Assembly (NCBI GenBank): GCA_028344855.1
Contig: JAOMCC010000008.1
Coordinates: 1 to 33,554, forward strand
Source: Nitrosomonadales bacterium
GTDB lineage: Bacteria > Pseudomonadota > Gammaproteobacteria > Burkholderiales > Methylophilaceae
DNA: 33,554 bases
Direction of reading: 5' to 3'
Shown: in pieces, positions 1-9,611 of the stretch
Numbering within the stretch: position 1 is the stretch's first letter
Layout of the letters: each line of letters begins with the position of its first letter
Program-made: the position numbers and the translations under genes
Notes under the pieces: model-generated
Seen by the model: the letters and a program-made list of their open reading frames with translations, nothing else
What the model was told of the DNA's origin: nothing
The model's database searches: none

Positions 1-1
1 G

Positions 2-199
<198 letters not shown>

Positions 200-201
200 A
201 A

Positions 202-1412
202 ATGGCGTTTCGTAAATTCTTTGATTCTATTGAGCCAAATTTCGAAAAAGATGGTAAATACGAAAAATTTTATCCACTTTATGAAATGGTTGAGACGATT
301 TTCTATACAAGCAGCACAGTAACTAAAGCTGCCCCTCATGCTCGAAGCTTTGTGGATATGAAAAGAATAATGACTTATGTAGTTATTTCTTTAATTCCTT
401 GCATTTTATGGGCATTTTATAATACAGGCCTACAAACAAATCTAGCCCTAGAAAATTTAAACTCATCTGACTTAGCAGGTTGGAGGATATGGTTACTACA
501 ATTATTTGGAATACCTTTCAACTCTAATAGTATTTTTGCCAATATGGCTCATGGCGCCTTATACTTTTGCCTATTTATATAATGACTTTAGTTGCTGGTG
601 GCTTGTGGGAAGTTTTTTTTGCAACAACCAGAGGTCATGAAGTAAATGAAGGTTTTTTAGTTTCATCCATGTTATTTTCTTTAACATTGCCAGCAACAAC
701 ACCTCTTTGGATGGTTGCATTAGGTATCTCTTTTGGGGTTGTTGTAGGAAAAGAAGTTTTTGGTGGAACAGGGAAAAATTTTTTAAATCCTGCATTAACT
801 GGTAGAGCATTTTTATATTTTGCTTACCCAGCTTATATGTCTGGTGATTCTGTCTGGACTCCAGTTGATGGTATTTCATCAGCAACCTCATTAGGTATAT
901 CAGCTTCCGAAGGCTATGAATCTCTTGTGGGTTATGGAATTACATGGTCAGATGCCTTTTTTGGCACAATACAAGGTTCACTAGGAGAAACGTCGACCCT
1001 AGCATGCATAATTGGTTTATGTTTTTTACTTGCAACTAGGATAGCAAATTATCGAATGATAGTTGGCTGCTTGGTTGGTATGATAGTATTTTCTTCTTTT
1101 TTAAATTTGATTGGTTCTGATACAAACCCAATGTTTAGTATGCCATGGTATTGGCATCTCGTAATAGGTAGTTACGCTTTTGGGCTAGTATTTATGGTTA
1201 CAGAGCCAGTTTCTGGTAGTCATACAAATACGGGACGATATATTTATGGTGCTTTAATAGGTTTTATGGTGATAATGATAAGAGTTCTAAATCCAGCGTT
1301 TCCTGAGGGAATGATGCTTGCAATATTATTTGGTAATGTATTTGCTCCTCTAATTGATCATTTTGTTGTTAAAGCAAATATTCTTAGGCGGAGGGTAGCA
1401 CTCAATGTCTAG
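202..1412 (+). CDS. nqrB: Na+-translocating NADH-quinone reductase subunit B, interrupted by a -1 frameshift at about 565-568
   Basis: ORF 202-582 (...[13 protein letters not shown]) and ORF 567-1412 ([16 protein letters not shown]...) join into a continuous NqrB sequence if one extra T is present in the TTTT run at 565-568. Confidence 0.9.
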
Positions 1413-2199
1413 TGAAAAAGATAATATTTTTTCTAAATTTAAAAATTTACCAATTGATAGCATTCCCAAAACTATACTTGTTGCAATAACGCTTTGCCTT
1501 TTTTGCTCAATGATAGTTTCTTTAGCGGCTGTAAAACTCAAATCAATCCAGGAAGAAAACCAAGTTCGTGATAAACAGAAAAATATATTGCAAGTTGCAG
1601 GACTATATTCTGAGGGCATGAATATAGATGAATCTTTTGGCTCTTTTGAGCCAAGAATTGTGGATATTGAAAATGGTTTATTTACAGATAAATTTAATCC
1701 AAGGACCTTCAATGATCTTAAAGCATCATCAAATCCATCATTAAGTATTGCTCTTAAAGATGACCCGGCCTCTATTGGAAGGCGTTCAAATTTTGCAACG
1801 GTTTATTTACTGAAAAATAACGATGGAACTATCGATAAATTAATCTTACCAATACATGGGTATGGATTATGGTCGACTTTATATGGTTTTGTTGCTTTAG
1901 AAGAAGATACTAATGAAATTTTTGGTCTTCAATTTTATAAACACGCAGAAACTCCAGGTTTAGGCGCTGAAGTTGATAATCCAAAATGGAAGGCTCAATG
2001 GAAAGGTAAAAATCTTAGGGATAAAGATGAGAAATTGATGATACAGGTTTCAAAAACTCCTGGTCCGAGTAAATACCATATAGATGCAATTGCAGGCGCA
2101 ACTCTAACTTCTAATGGAGTTAATAGTTTAGTTAGATTTTGGGTAGGTGAAGCAGGATTTAAGAAATTTCTTACTAATTTTAAAAATGGAAAAACTTAA
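1405..2199 (+). CDS. nqrC: Na+-translocating NADH-quinone reductase subunit C
   Basis: 264 aa, N-terminal TM, C-terminal [11 protein letters not shown] flavinylation-type motif; position in nqr operon. Confidence 0.95.
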   Translation: MSSEKDNIFSKFKNLPIDSIPKTILVAITLCLFCSMIVSLAAVKLKSIQEENQVRDKQKNILQVAGLYSEGMNIDESFGSFEPRIVDIENGLFTDKFNPRTFNDLKASSNPSLSIALKDDPASIGRRSNFATVYLLKNNDGTIDKLILPIHGYGLWSTLYGFVALEEDTNEIFGLQFYKHAETPGLGAEVDNPKWKAQWKGKNLRDKDEKLMIQVSKTPGPSKYHIDAIAGATLTSNGVNSLVRFWVGEAGFKKFLTNFKNGKT

Positions 2200-2852
2200 T
2201 GTCTCAAACTAGAAAAAAACTTCTTGTAGATCCTCTTGTAGACAATAATCCCATAGCTCTTCAAGTCTTAGGAATTTGTTCAGCGTTGGCTGTAACGTCA
2301 TCGCTAAAAGTTGCCTTTGTTATGTCTCTTGCAGTTATTGCAGTTACTGGTTTTTCATCCTTTTTTATATCAATTTTGAGAAATCATATTCCTACATCTA
2401 TTAGAATTATTGTACAGATGACAATTATTGCTTCTTTAGTTATTGTTGTAGATCAAATACTAAAAGCCTATGCCTATGAAATATCTAAAACTCTATCTGT
2501 TTTTGTTGGCCTAATTATTACAAATTGTATTGTTATGGGAAGAGCAGAAGCTTTTGCTATGCAGAATAGACCAATTGATTCTTTTGTTGATGGAATTGGA
2601 AATGGCTTAGGTTATGGTTTGTTATTAATGTGTGTTGGCGTGGTGAGAGAATTATTTGGGGCAGGTTCACTATTTGGAATTGTAATATTAAATCCAGTAG
2701 GCGATGGTGGATGGTATGTACCAAATGGTTTATTGTTACTTCCCCCATCGGCTTTTTTCATAATAGGTTTTTTAATATGGGGTTTAAGGGTTTGGAAAAA
2801 GTCCCAAGTTGAAGAGCCTGAATTCAAAATTCAAACGGTTGAGGATCATTGA
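2199..2852 (+). CDS. nqrD: Na+-translocating NADH-quinone reductase subunit D
   Basis: 217 aa membrane protein, [27 protein letters not shown]..., [16 protein letters not shown] motif; operon position. Confidence 0.95.
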   Translation: MSQTRKKLLVDPLVDNNPIALQVLGICSALAVTSSLKVAFVMSLAVIAVTGFSSFFISILRNHIPTSIRIIVQMTIIASLVIVVDQILKAYAYEISKTLSVFVGLIITNCIVMGRAEAFAMQNRPIDSFVDGIGNGLGYGLLLMCVGVVRELFGAGSLFGIVILNPVGDGGWYVPNGLLLLPPSAFFIIGFLIWGLRVWKKSQVEEPEFKIQTVEDH

Positions 2853-3460
2853 TGGAGGGCTTAATTTCATTGGCAGTAAAAGCTATTTTTGTTGAGAATT
2901 TAGCCTTGTCTTTTTTTCTGGGTATGTGTACTTTTATTGCAGTATCTAAAAAAATAACGACTGCAATAGGTTTGGGTATCTCAGTTATGGTTGTTCAATC
3001 AATTACAGTCCCGGCGAATAACTTAATTCTTACCTATCTATTAAAGCCTGGCGCTTTAAGTTGGGCAGGTTTTTCTGATGTAGACCTTACATTCCTTGGT
3101 TTAATTTCATACATAGGCGTGATTGCTGCATTAGTACAGATATTAGAAATGATTTTGGATAAGTACTTTCCCCCACTCTATAATGCTTTGGGTATTTTTC
3201 TACCTCTAATAACTGTAAACTGCGCAATTTTAGGTGGTTCTTTATTTATGGTTGAACGAGACTATAATTTTTCCGAAGCTTTAACATACGGAGTGTCTTC
3301 TGGTTTTGGATGGGCTTTGGCAATTACGGCAATGGCAGGGGTCAGAGAAAAATTAAAATACAGTGATATACCTGAAGGCTTGCAAGGGCTCGGTATAACT
3401 TTTATTACAGCTGGCTTAATGTCAATGGCATTTATGTGCTTTTCTGGTGTTAAATTATAA
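2849..3460 (+). CDS. nqrE: Na+-translocating NADH-quinone reductase subunit E
   Basis: 203 aa membrane protein, [19 protein letters not shown]..., [12 protein letters not shown]; 4-nt overlap with nqrD. Confidence 0.95.
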   Translation: MMEGLISLAVKAIFVENLALSFFLGMCTFIAVSKKITTAIGLGISVMVVQSITVPANNLILTYLLKPGALSWAGFSDVDLTFLGLISYIGVIAALVQILEMILDKYFPPLYNALGIFLPLITVNCAILGGSLFMVERDYNFSEALTYGVSSGFGWALAITAMAGVREKLKYSDIPEGLQGLGITFITAGLMSMAFMCFSGVKL

Positions 3461-3468
3461 GGATTTTT

Positions 3469-4689
3469 ATGGATACTTTTATTCTCGGAGTTACGCTTTT
3501 TACTTTAATAGTATTGGCCTTAGTGACAATAATTATTTTTGCCAGAAGTAAATTTGTATCATCTGGTGAAGTGAATATCACTATTAATGGCGAAAAAAAA
3601 ATAAAAGTTCCTACAGGTGGGAAACTACTTCAGTCATTAGCTGCAGAAAAATTATTTGTACCCTCTGCATGTGGTGGAAGCGGAACATGTGCTCAATGTA
3701 AAGTTAGAATACATTCTGGAGGTGGTTCTATATTACCAACTGAAGAAGATTTCATCAGTAAAAAAGATGCATCTTGTGGAGATAGACTTTCTTGCCAGGT
3801 AGCTGTTAAACAAGATATGGAAATCGAGGTTCCTGAGGAAGTTTTTGGAGTTAAAAAATGGCAATGTAAAGTTTTAAGTAATGATAATGTTGCTACATTT
3901 ATAAAAGAATTGATTTTAGAATTACCAAAAGGAGAAGATGTAGATTTTAAAGCAGGTGGCTATATTCAAATTGAAGCTCCAAAACATCAACTCTCCTATA
4001 AAGAGTTTGATATCGCAAAAGAATATCATGAAGACTGGGATAGATTTAAGATATGGGATGTCAATTCTTCAGTTGATGAACCAATTGAAAGAGCATATTC
4101 AATGGCTAATTATCCGGCTGAAAAAGGAATTGTAATGCTTAATGTCAGAATTGCTACACCCCCGCCTGGAACATCAGGGATACCTGCAGGAAAGATGTCT
4201 TCTTATATATTTAACTTAAAAAAAGGAGATAATGTAACGATTTCAGGACCTTTTGGAGATTTTTTTGCACGTGAAACAAAAAAAGAAATGATATTTATAG
4301 GTGGTGGAGCAGGAATGGCGCCAATGAGAAGTTTAATTTTTGATCAAATGAAAAGGATTAGAACAAATCGTAAGGCATCATTTTGGTATGGGGCTCGATC
4401 TAAAAAAGAAATGTTTTATAGTAAAGATTTTGAAAAACTACAAAAAGAAAATAAAAATTTTTCGTGGCATGTTGCTTTATCAGACGCACTTCCAGAAGAT
4501 AAATGGAAGGGTCATACTGGGTTTATACACAACATTTTATATGATCTATATTTAAAAGATCATCCAGCGCCCGAAGACTGTGAATATTATTTATGCGGCC
4601 CACCAATAATGAACGTATCAGTTATAAATATGTTGATAGATTTAGGTGTTGATAGAGAAGATATTATGCTAGATGATTTTGGTGGTTAA
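3469..4689 (+). CDS. nqrF: Na+-translocating NADH-quinone reductase subunit F
   Basis: 406 aa; 2Fe-2S motif [14 protein letters not shown], flavin motif [12 protein letters not shown]-binding [12 protein letters not shown]-terminal [10 protein letters not shown]...DDFGG. Confidence 0.96.
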   Translation: MDTFILGVTLFTLIVLALVTIIIFARSKFVSSGEVNITINGEKKIKVPTGGKLLQSLAAEKLFVPSACGGSGTCAQCKVRIHSGGGSILPTEEDFISKKDASCGDRLSCQVAVKQDMEIEVPEEVFGVKKWQCKVLSNDNVATFIKELILELPKGEDVDFKAGGYIQIEAPKHQLSYKEFDIAKEYHEDWDRFKIWDVNSSVDEPIERAYSMANYPAEKGIVMLNVRIATPPPGTSGIPAGKMSSYIFNLKKGDNVTISGPFGDFFARETKKEMIFIGGGAGMAPMRSLIFDQMKRIRTNRKASFWYGARSKKEMFYSKDFEKLQKENKNFSWHVALSDALPEDKWKGHTGFIHNILYDLYLKDHPAPEDCEYYLCGPPIMNVSVINMLIDLGVDREDIMLDDFGG

Positions 4690-4698
4690 CAAATGTAT

Positions 4699-5160
4699 TC
4701 ACCACGCTCGCTCATAAGCAAAAACTTGTAATTCTGCAATTAATTCTTTTTGATAATTAATCATTTCTTTAACAAGATCACCTTGAGAAACCATACCTAT
4801 AACTTTACCTCCATCTATTACAGGCATATGTCTAATTCTTTTATCGGTCATAATTTGAAGGCCTTTTTCAAATTTATCTTTTGCTGAAAGTGTCAATACT
4901 TTTTTAGTCATAATTTCTTCGACTGTTGTCTCCTTAGAAGATTTACCTTCTAAAATAATTTCGCGAGCATAATCTCTTTCCGAAATGACACCAACCATCT
5001 TCGAGCCATTCATAACTATTAATGCTCCAATCTTATGTTTAGCCATAATTGTAAGTGCTTCAAGAACTGATTTCTTTTGGTCAACTGTTAAAAGTTCTTT
5101 TATATCTTTTTCATTAATTATTTCTATTAATGTTCTTGTGTTATTAGTTCTTTTTTTCAT
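4699..5160 (-). CDS. CBS-domain pair protein
   Basis: 153 aa with two CBS repeats (GALIVMNGSKMVGVISERDYAREI; IRHMPVIDGGKVIGMVSQGDLVKEM). Confidence 0.88.
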   Translation of the reverse strand: MKKRTNNTRTLIEIINEKDIKELLTVDQKKSVLEALTIMAKHKIGALIVMNGSKMVGVISERDYAREIILEGKSSKETTVEEIMTKKVLTLSAKDKFEKGLQIMTDKRIRHMPVIDGGKVIGMVSQGDLVKEMINYQKELIAELQVFAYERAW

Positions 5161-5254
5161 TTTATAGTTTTTTTAACATTTAAAAGATTTAGAATAACCA
5201 ACTTTTAGAAATTTCGCAAAATATTTAGCTTTATTTTCTCTAAATTTTTTAGCT

Positions 5255-6517
5255 TTAGATATAAGTCCTTAATGATCTTAATATTGATAAAATAACACTA
5301 TCCCAATTATTAATTTCTTTTTGTCTAAATAAAGTTGCTGAAGAGTACCATGGACTATCAATTCTATCTATCATCCAACGATAATCCGCTACATATGGTA
5401 ATAAAATCCATAAAGGTTTATCTAAAGCTCCTGTAAGATGGGCTACAGACGTATCGACTGATATTACTATGTCCATTTCAATTATTAATGCTGCTGTGTC
5501 TGAAAAATCCTCAATCTCTTTATGATAATCATAAATATTTTTTGATTGAGATAAAAAATTCTTATCTATATTTCTCACTTCTTTATGAAGAGAATAGAAG
5601 TTAAAAGGTAAATCAAATAAAGATGCAAATTGTTCAAGTCTAAGACTTCTAATGTTATCAGTACCATAATTCTTTGCACCTGACCAAGCTATACCTATTC
5701 TTAAATTCTTCTTAGGTCCAAGCTTTAATTTCCACAATTCTGATCTATCAGGATTTGACTTTATATAAGGAACAGATAATGGAATACTTTTTAAAGTTGT
5801 CTTAAAAGCAAGTGGTAAGCTCATTATGGGGCAATAAAAATCAAATTTAGGCAAAGGTTTGCCTTTCTTAATTATATTATTTTTTTTATTTTGGGATTTA
5901 ATTAAATGAAAAAACTCTTTTGGTGTTTCTAGTAAGATTTTTGCCCCAAGTTTTTCTAATAACTCACAATATCTATAAAACTGAATAAAATCGCCTAAAC
6001 CTTGCTCAGCAGAAACTAAAATTGTTTTATCTTGAATTGACTCAGATCCAAGCCACAAAGGTTTTTTAAAATCACGATAATCTTTTTTTTGTGGTCCTTT
6101 CCAGCGCCATTCAAAAAGTTTCCAACCTTCTTTGTATTCTCCTAGAAGTAATTTTATAATCGCAATATTAGTAAGAGCATCTGCATAATTTGGATCTATT
6201 TTTATCGCTTGGTCATAACTTTCTATTGCCTCATCAAATCGACCAAGCTCAGTTAATGCATTGCCTCTATTATTAAAAGCTGTTACATAATTTGGTTTTA
6301 ATTTAATTACCAAATCAAAATCTTTCAATCCCTCTAAGAAGCGCATAAGTTTACATAAAATGACCCCTCGATTAAGAAATGCGTCTACAAAATTAGGTTT
6401 AATACTAATGATTTCATCATAAATGAGTAAGGCTTTATCTAAATCATTAGAATTTGAGTAATTTTTTGCTTTGGTAAATAGTTCGTTAACATTTATTGAT
6501 GATTTATTAATAGTCAA
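5255..6517 (-). CDS. TPR-repeat protein with C-terminal GT9-like glycosyltransferase domain
   Basis: Several TPR repeats (FNNRGNALTELGRFDEAIESYDQAIKIDPNYADAL), then GIAWSGAKNY..., VISVDTSVAHLTGALDKPLWILLP..WMIDRIDSPWYSSATLFRQ. Confidence 0.82.
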   Translation of the reverse strand: MTINKSSINVNELFTKAKNYSNSNDLDKALLIYDEIISIKPNFVDAFLNRGVILCKLMRFLEGLKDFDLVIKLKPNYVTAFNNRGNALTELGRFDEAIESYDQAIKIDPNYADALTNIAIIKLLLGEYKEGWKLFEWRWKGPQKKDYRDFKKPLWLGSESIQDKTILVSAEQGLGDFIQFYRYCELLEKLGAKILLETPKEFFHLIKSQNKKNNIIKKGKPLPKFDFYCPIMSLPLAFKTTLKSIPLSVPYIKSNPDRSELWKLKLGPKKNLRIGIAWSGAKNYGTDNIRSLRLEQFASLFDLPFNFYSLHKEVRNIDKNFLSQSKNIYDYHKEIEDFSDTAALIIEMDIVISVDTSVAHLTGALDKPLWILLPYVADYRWMIDRIDSPWYSSATLFRQKEINNWDSVILSILRSLRTYI

Positions 6518-6615
6518 AATTATCTTTTAAATCTATAAAATTTTTAAATGAAAATTTAATATACATTCAATTATAATAGGTAAAACCAATATTATAAATT
6601 GTAATATTCCAACTT

Positions 6616-7722
6616 ATGAAAAAAGTAAATAATGAACTCCCGGAGCCATTCAACTTTATGTTAGAAAATTACAATTATTGTAAAAATAATTTACCTCCAA
6701 ATCAAAAAAGTGGTCATTGGGATATTTTTCCTGAAGATTATGAAAAATCAATTGGGCAAATAAATGCTTGGACAACATTTTTGAGAAATCCCCTATCTCT
6801 AGGTTTTAACGATTCGTTAATTCCTTATGATAACGCAAGATTTAGTTCTGATAAGAAATATAATGGTATTGATCCTTGGCAAAGGAGAAAAGAACATAAT
6901 TATGAAATACTTATTGAAGAAAATATTAAAAATCCAAAAGAACAAGAAAATATAATTCAAGTTATCAATTTAATTTTCTCAATATGTGGTGCTGATTTTA
7001 CCTTAAATAATCTTGAAAATGAGATAGGCTCTCCACAAAAATATTTACTTAGTTATAAATCAAAAAATTTTTATTGTAATGCCCATGACTTATCAAATAT
7101 TTACTATTTTTGGCAAATATCAAGAGCTGCAGATGTATTTCTAAAAAGTGAATCACCTGTAATAGCAGAAATTGGTGCAGGTTATGGAGGTATTATTTCA
7201 AAAACTAAAAAAAAATATCCAAAAGCACGTTTTGTTATTTTTGATCTTCCTGAATTATCTGCTGTTCAAACATATTATATTTACAATACTTTTCCTAAAT
7301 CAAAAATCTTTTATTTAAAGGATCTTGTTGAACGAGGTGATAAAATATTTAATGAAGAATTTGATTTTATGATTCTTCCTGGCTGGATGATTAATAAAGT
7401 TCCAGATAAATATTTTGATTTAATAATAAATATGAGGTCTATGATGGAAATGTCACTTGAAATTATTAACTTTTATTTCAAACATATTCACAGAACAGCA
7501 AAGAATGACAGTTTATTTGCTTGTTTCAATAGATACCATAAAAAATCTCATAGCGAAGAAAATATAATAATGAAAAATTATCCTTTTGATGAATTTTGGA
7601 TTCCAGTAATTTCGCAAACATCAATTTACCAAAACCATATTCATGATCTTATATTAAAGAGACAAGATAATAAGAGTGAATTTCATATTCGAGAAATTTT
7701 AAAGTCTCTCCCCCCCTTTTAA
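6616..7722 (+). CDS. putative sugar O-methyltransferase (SAM-dependent)
   Basis: 368 aa; SAM-binding VIAEIGAGYGGIISKTKKKYPKARFVIFDLPELSAVQTYYIYNTFP as in putative sugar O-methyltransferase families. Confidence 0.72.
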   Translation: MKKVNNELPEPFNFMLENYNYCKNNLPPNQKSGHWDIFPEDYEKSIGQINAWTTFLRNPLSLGFNDSLIPYDNARFSSDKKYNGIDPWQRRKEHNYEILIEENIKNPKEQENIIQVINLIFSICGADFTLNNLENEIGSPQKYLLSYKSKNFYCNAHDLSNIYYFWQISRAADVFLKSESPVIAEIGAGYGGIISKTKKKYPKARFVIFDLPELSAVQTYYIYNTFPKSKIFYLKDLVERGDKIFNEEFDFMILPGWMINKVPDKYFDLIINMRSMMEMSLEIINFYFKHIHRTAKNDSLFACFNRYHKKSHSEENIIMKNYPFDEFWIPVISQTSIYQNHIHDLILKRQDNKSEFHIREILKSLPPF

Positions 7723-9318
7723 TTAATCAAACTTTTGGAGATTTTTCTTTATTTTTTTAAATAAATTTGGCCAAGTAATATCCTCTTCTTGCCTATAAAT
7801 TTTAACTGAATTGTACCAAGGACTATCATTTCTATTAACCATCCATCCCCACCAAGAACCATAAGTCAGAAGAACATGAACTTCTTTTCCAAGAGCTCCA
7901 CTCAATTGGCAAGTAATATTATCAATTGAAACTACAGTATCGCAAACTTGAATTAAAGAGGTAAGTCCATCAATATCATTAAAATTATCAATTTTTTCAT
8001 ATGAAATAATATCTATTCCTAATTCCTTTTTAACTTCTTTAATTTCATTTTTTGTATCACCATACTGTAAATTTAGGAATGAATAGCCATCTAAAGCTAG
8101 CATTTGAATAAACTTTTTTAGTGATAATGTTTTATGAATTCCAGTTTTTGGGCTCACACTCCTCCAACTGATGCCACAAATTTTATTATTTTTTGGAATT
8201 AAAGATAAAATATCTTTTTTAATTTCTGCAGTTCTAAATTCATCATCTTTTAAAAAACCAAAACGTGAATTATCGAAATCTTTTTCTTCATTTCTAAAAT
8301 ATTTACATAAGCTCCCCATGGCAATATGCTCATCATAATCAAATGGCACAGGTTTATTTTCAGGATAAAAAGAACAAAGATGGCCAAAAGATCTCGTAAG
8401 GAGTGGGATTAGTCGCGGTTCAACTTGAACCACAAAACTCTCACACTTATTATTAAGTTCATTAAATAAGGCACTGTACATTACTTGGTCTCCAACACCC
8501 TGCTCCCCCCAAACTAATAATTTACATTTTCTTCTTCCATTCCACTCTTGGCGGTTAGTTTTTAATTTTGGTGAAAAAAGCTTTTCCAAATCCCATCTTG
8601 ATTCAAATAAATTCCATCCGTTCTTAAAATCACCAAATAATAAAAGTAATGTTGCTTTTGCAAATTTATATTTTGCGAAATTAGGTTCAAGCTTTATAGC
8701 TTCATCAAAACTATTTTTAGATAAATTAAAATTTCTTGATTGCATCGCAGCAATTCCAAGATTAAAAAATGCTAAAGAAAAATCTGGTTTAATTTTAATT
8801 GCATTCTTTGCAGAAATAATAGCTTCATCAAATTCTCTAAGATTTTCAAGTGTATTAGCTTTATTACAAAAAGCATCAGCATTTTTGGAATTAAGTTTAA
8901 TAGATTTATCATAGCTATCTAAAGCTTTTATAAATTCAAATTTGTCACTAAGGACATTAGCCTGATAAAAATATAAATCTGCATTATTTGGTGAAATTTT
9001 CAAAGCTTGGCTGCATGCTAATAAACTCTTTTCTAAATCTCCATTTAATCTCAAAACATTAATTTTTTTTGTATATGCTTTTATATTGTTCGGTGATAAT
9101 TTTATTGCTTCCTCATAACATGAAATTGCTCTTTCATATTGATTTAATGGAACATAACAATCACCACCAACAATATATAAAATCGGATCATTAGGAAAAT
9201 CATGAGTAAGTTTATCTAAAGCTAATAATGCTTCTTTAAAATTACCTTCAAAATAAGATTTATAAACAGCAGCTAAATCACTCTCTGAAGCCTTTACATT
9301 ATTTATATCAGATGTCAT
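7723..9318 (-). CDS. TPR-repeat protein with C-terminal GT9-like glycosyltransferase domain (paralog of 5255-6517)
   Basis: 531 aa; N-terminal TPRs; C-terminal ICGISWRSVSPKTGIHKTLSL..., VVSIDNITCQLSGALGKEVHVLLTYGSWWGWMVNRNDSPWYNSVKIYRQ, parallel to the neighbouring TPR-GT9-like protein. Confidence 0.8.
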   Translation of the reverse strand: MTSDINNVKASESDLAAVYKSYFEGNFKEALLALDKLTHDFPNDPILYIVGGDCYVPLNQYERAISCYEEAIKLSPNNIKAYTKKINVLRLNGDLEKSLLACSQALKISPNNADLYFYQANVLSDKFEFIKALDSYDKSIKLNSKNADAFCNKANTLENLREFDEAIISAKNAIKIKPDFSLAFFNLGIAAMQSRNFNLSKNSFDEAIKLEPNFAKYKFAKATLLLLFGDFKNGWNLFESRWDLEKLFSPKLKTNRQEWNGRRKCKLLVWGEQGVGDQVMYSALFNELNNKCESFVVQVEPRLIPLLTRSFGHLCSFYPENKPVPFDYDEHIAMGSLCKYFRNEEKDFDNSRFGFLKDDEFRTAEIKKDILSLIPKNNKICGISWRSVSPKTGIHKTLSLKKFIQMLALDGYSFLNLQYGDTKNEIKEVKKELGIDIISYEKIDNFNDIDGLTSLIQVCDTVVSIDNITCQLSGALGKEVHVLLTYGSWWGWMVNRNDSPWYNSVKIYRQEEDITWPNLFKKIKKNLQKFD

Positions 9319-9578
9319 TTATTTTGCTTCAATATTTTTAGTTTTAAGACCCTCATGAAATCTATCATAAGCTTGTATATATCCAGATTCAATATTCTTT
9401 GCGTATTCACCAATATCATTTACTGGAGATGATATGACATTTAATATAAGTTTATCTTTGTTTTGTTTTAAGTACTTAATATTTTTTGCCAATTTAATAG
9501 CTAGAGTTTCATAATCTTAAGGCTTATTGACTCTTTAAAAATTTCTTTTGGATTAGTAGATATTTTTTTAGTAGTCAT
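9319..9578 (-). pseudogene. Deletion remnant of a TPR/GT41 (OGT-like) gene: N-terminal stub joined to C-terminal stub in another frame
   Basis: Minus-strand reading: 9578-9501 MTTKKISTNPKEIFKESISLKIMKL* resembles the N-terminus MVTKKNLTNLEDILKESLKYLKD of the 10936-13239 protein; 9516-9319 DYETLAIKLAKNIKYLKQNKDKLILNVISSPVNDIGEYAKNIESGYIQAYDRFHEGLKTKNIEAK* resembles its C-terminus QYEKKAIKLATNLEYFEEIKFKLLSNVDKSSVYNICEYTKSIESGFIQAYDRYHISCIPAHIEAK*. Catalytic and most TPR regions are missing. Confidence 0.88.
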
Positions 9579-9611
9579 TACACTTATTTATTCGCAATTA
9601 TTAAAACCTAA

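Noticed and set aside
571-1712. Minus-strand ORFs 571-891 and 1350-1712
   Set aside because: Antisense to nqrB/nqrC, low-complexity composition, no recognisable domain.
2557-2827. ORFs 2557-2748 (-), 2612-2827 (-), 2630-2812 (+)
   Set aside because: Alternate-frame shadows of nqrD.
4985-5167. Plus-strand ORF 4985-5167
   Set aside because: Antisense to the CBS-domain gene, hydrophobic by codon mirroring only.
7710-7716. C7 run at the methyltransferase 3' end as a phase-variation switch
   Set aside because: A same-length run occurs at about 14314-14320 inside the conserved tpiA coding sequence, so run length alone is not evidence of contingency; kept only as a low-interest note.
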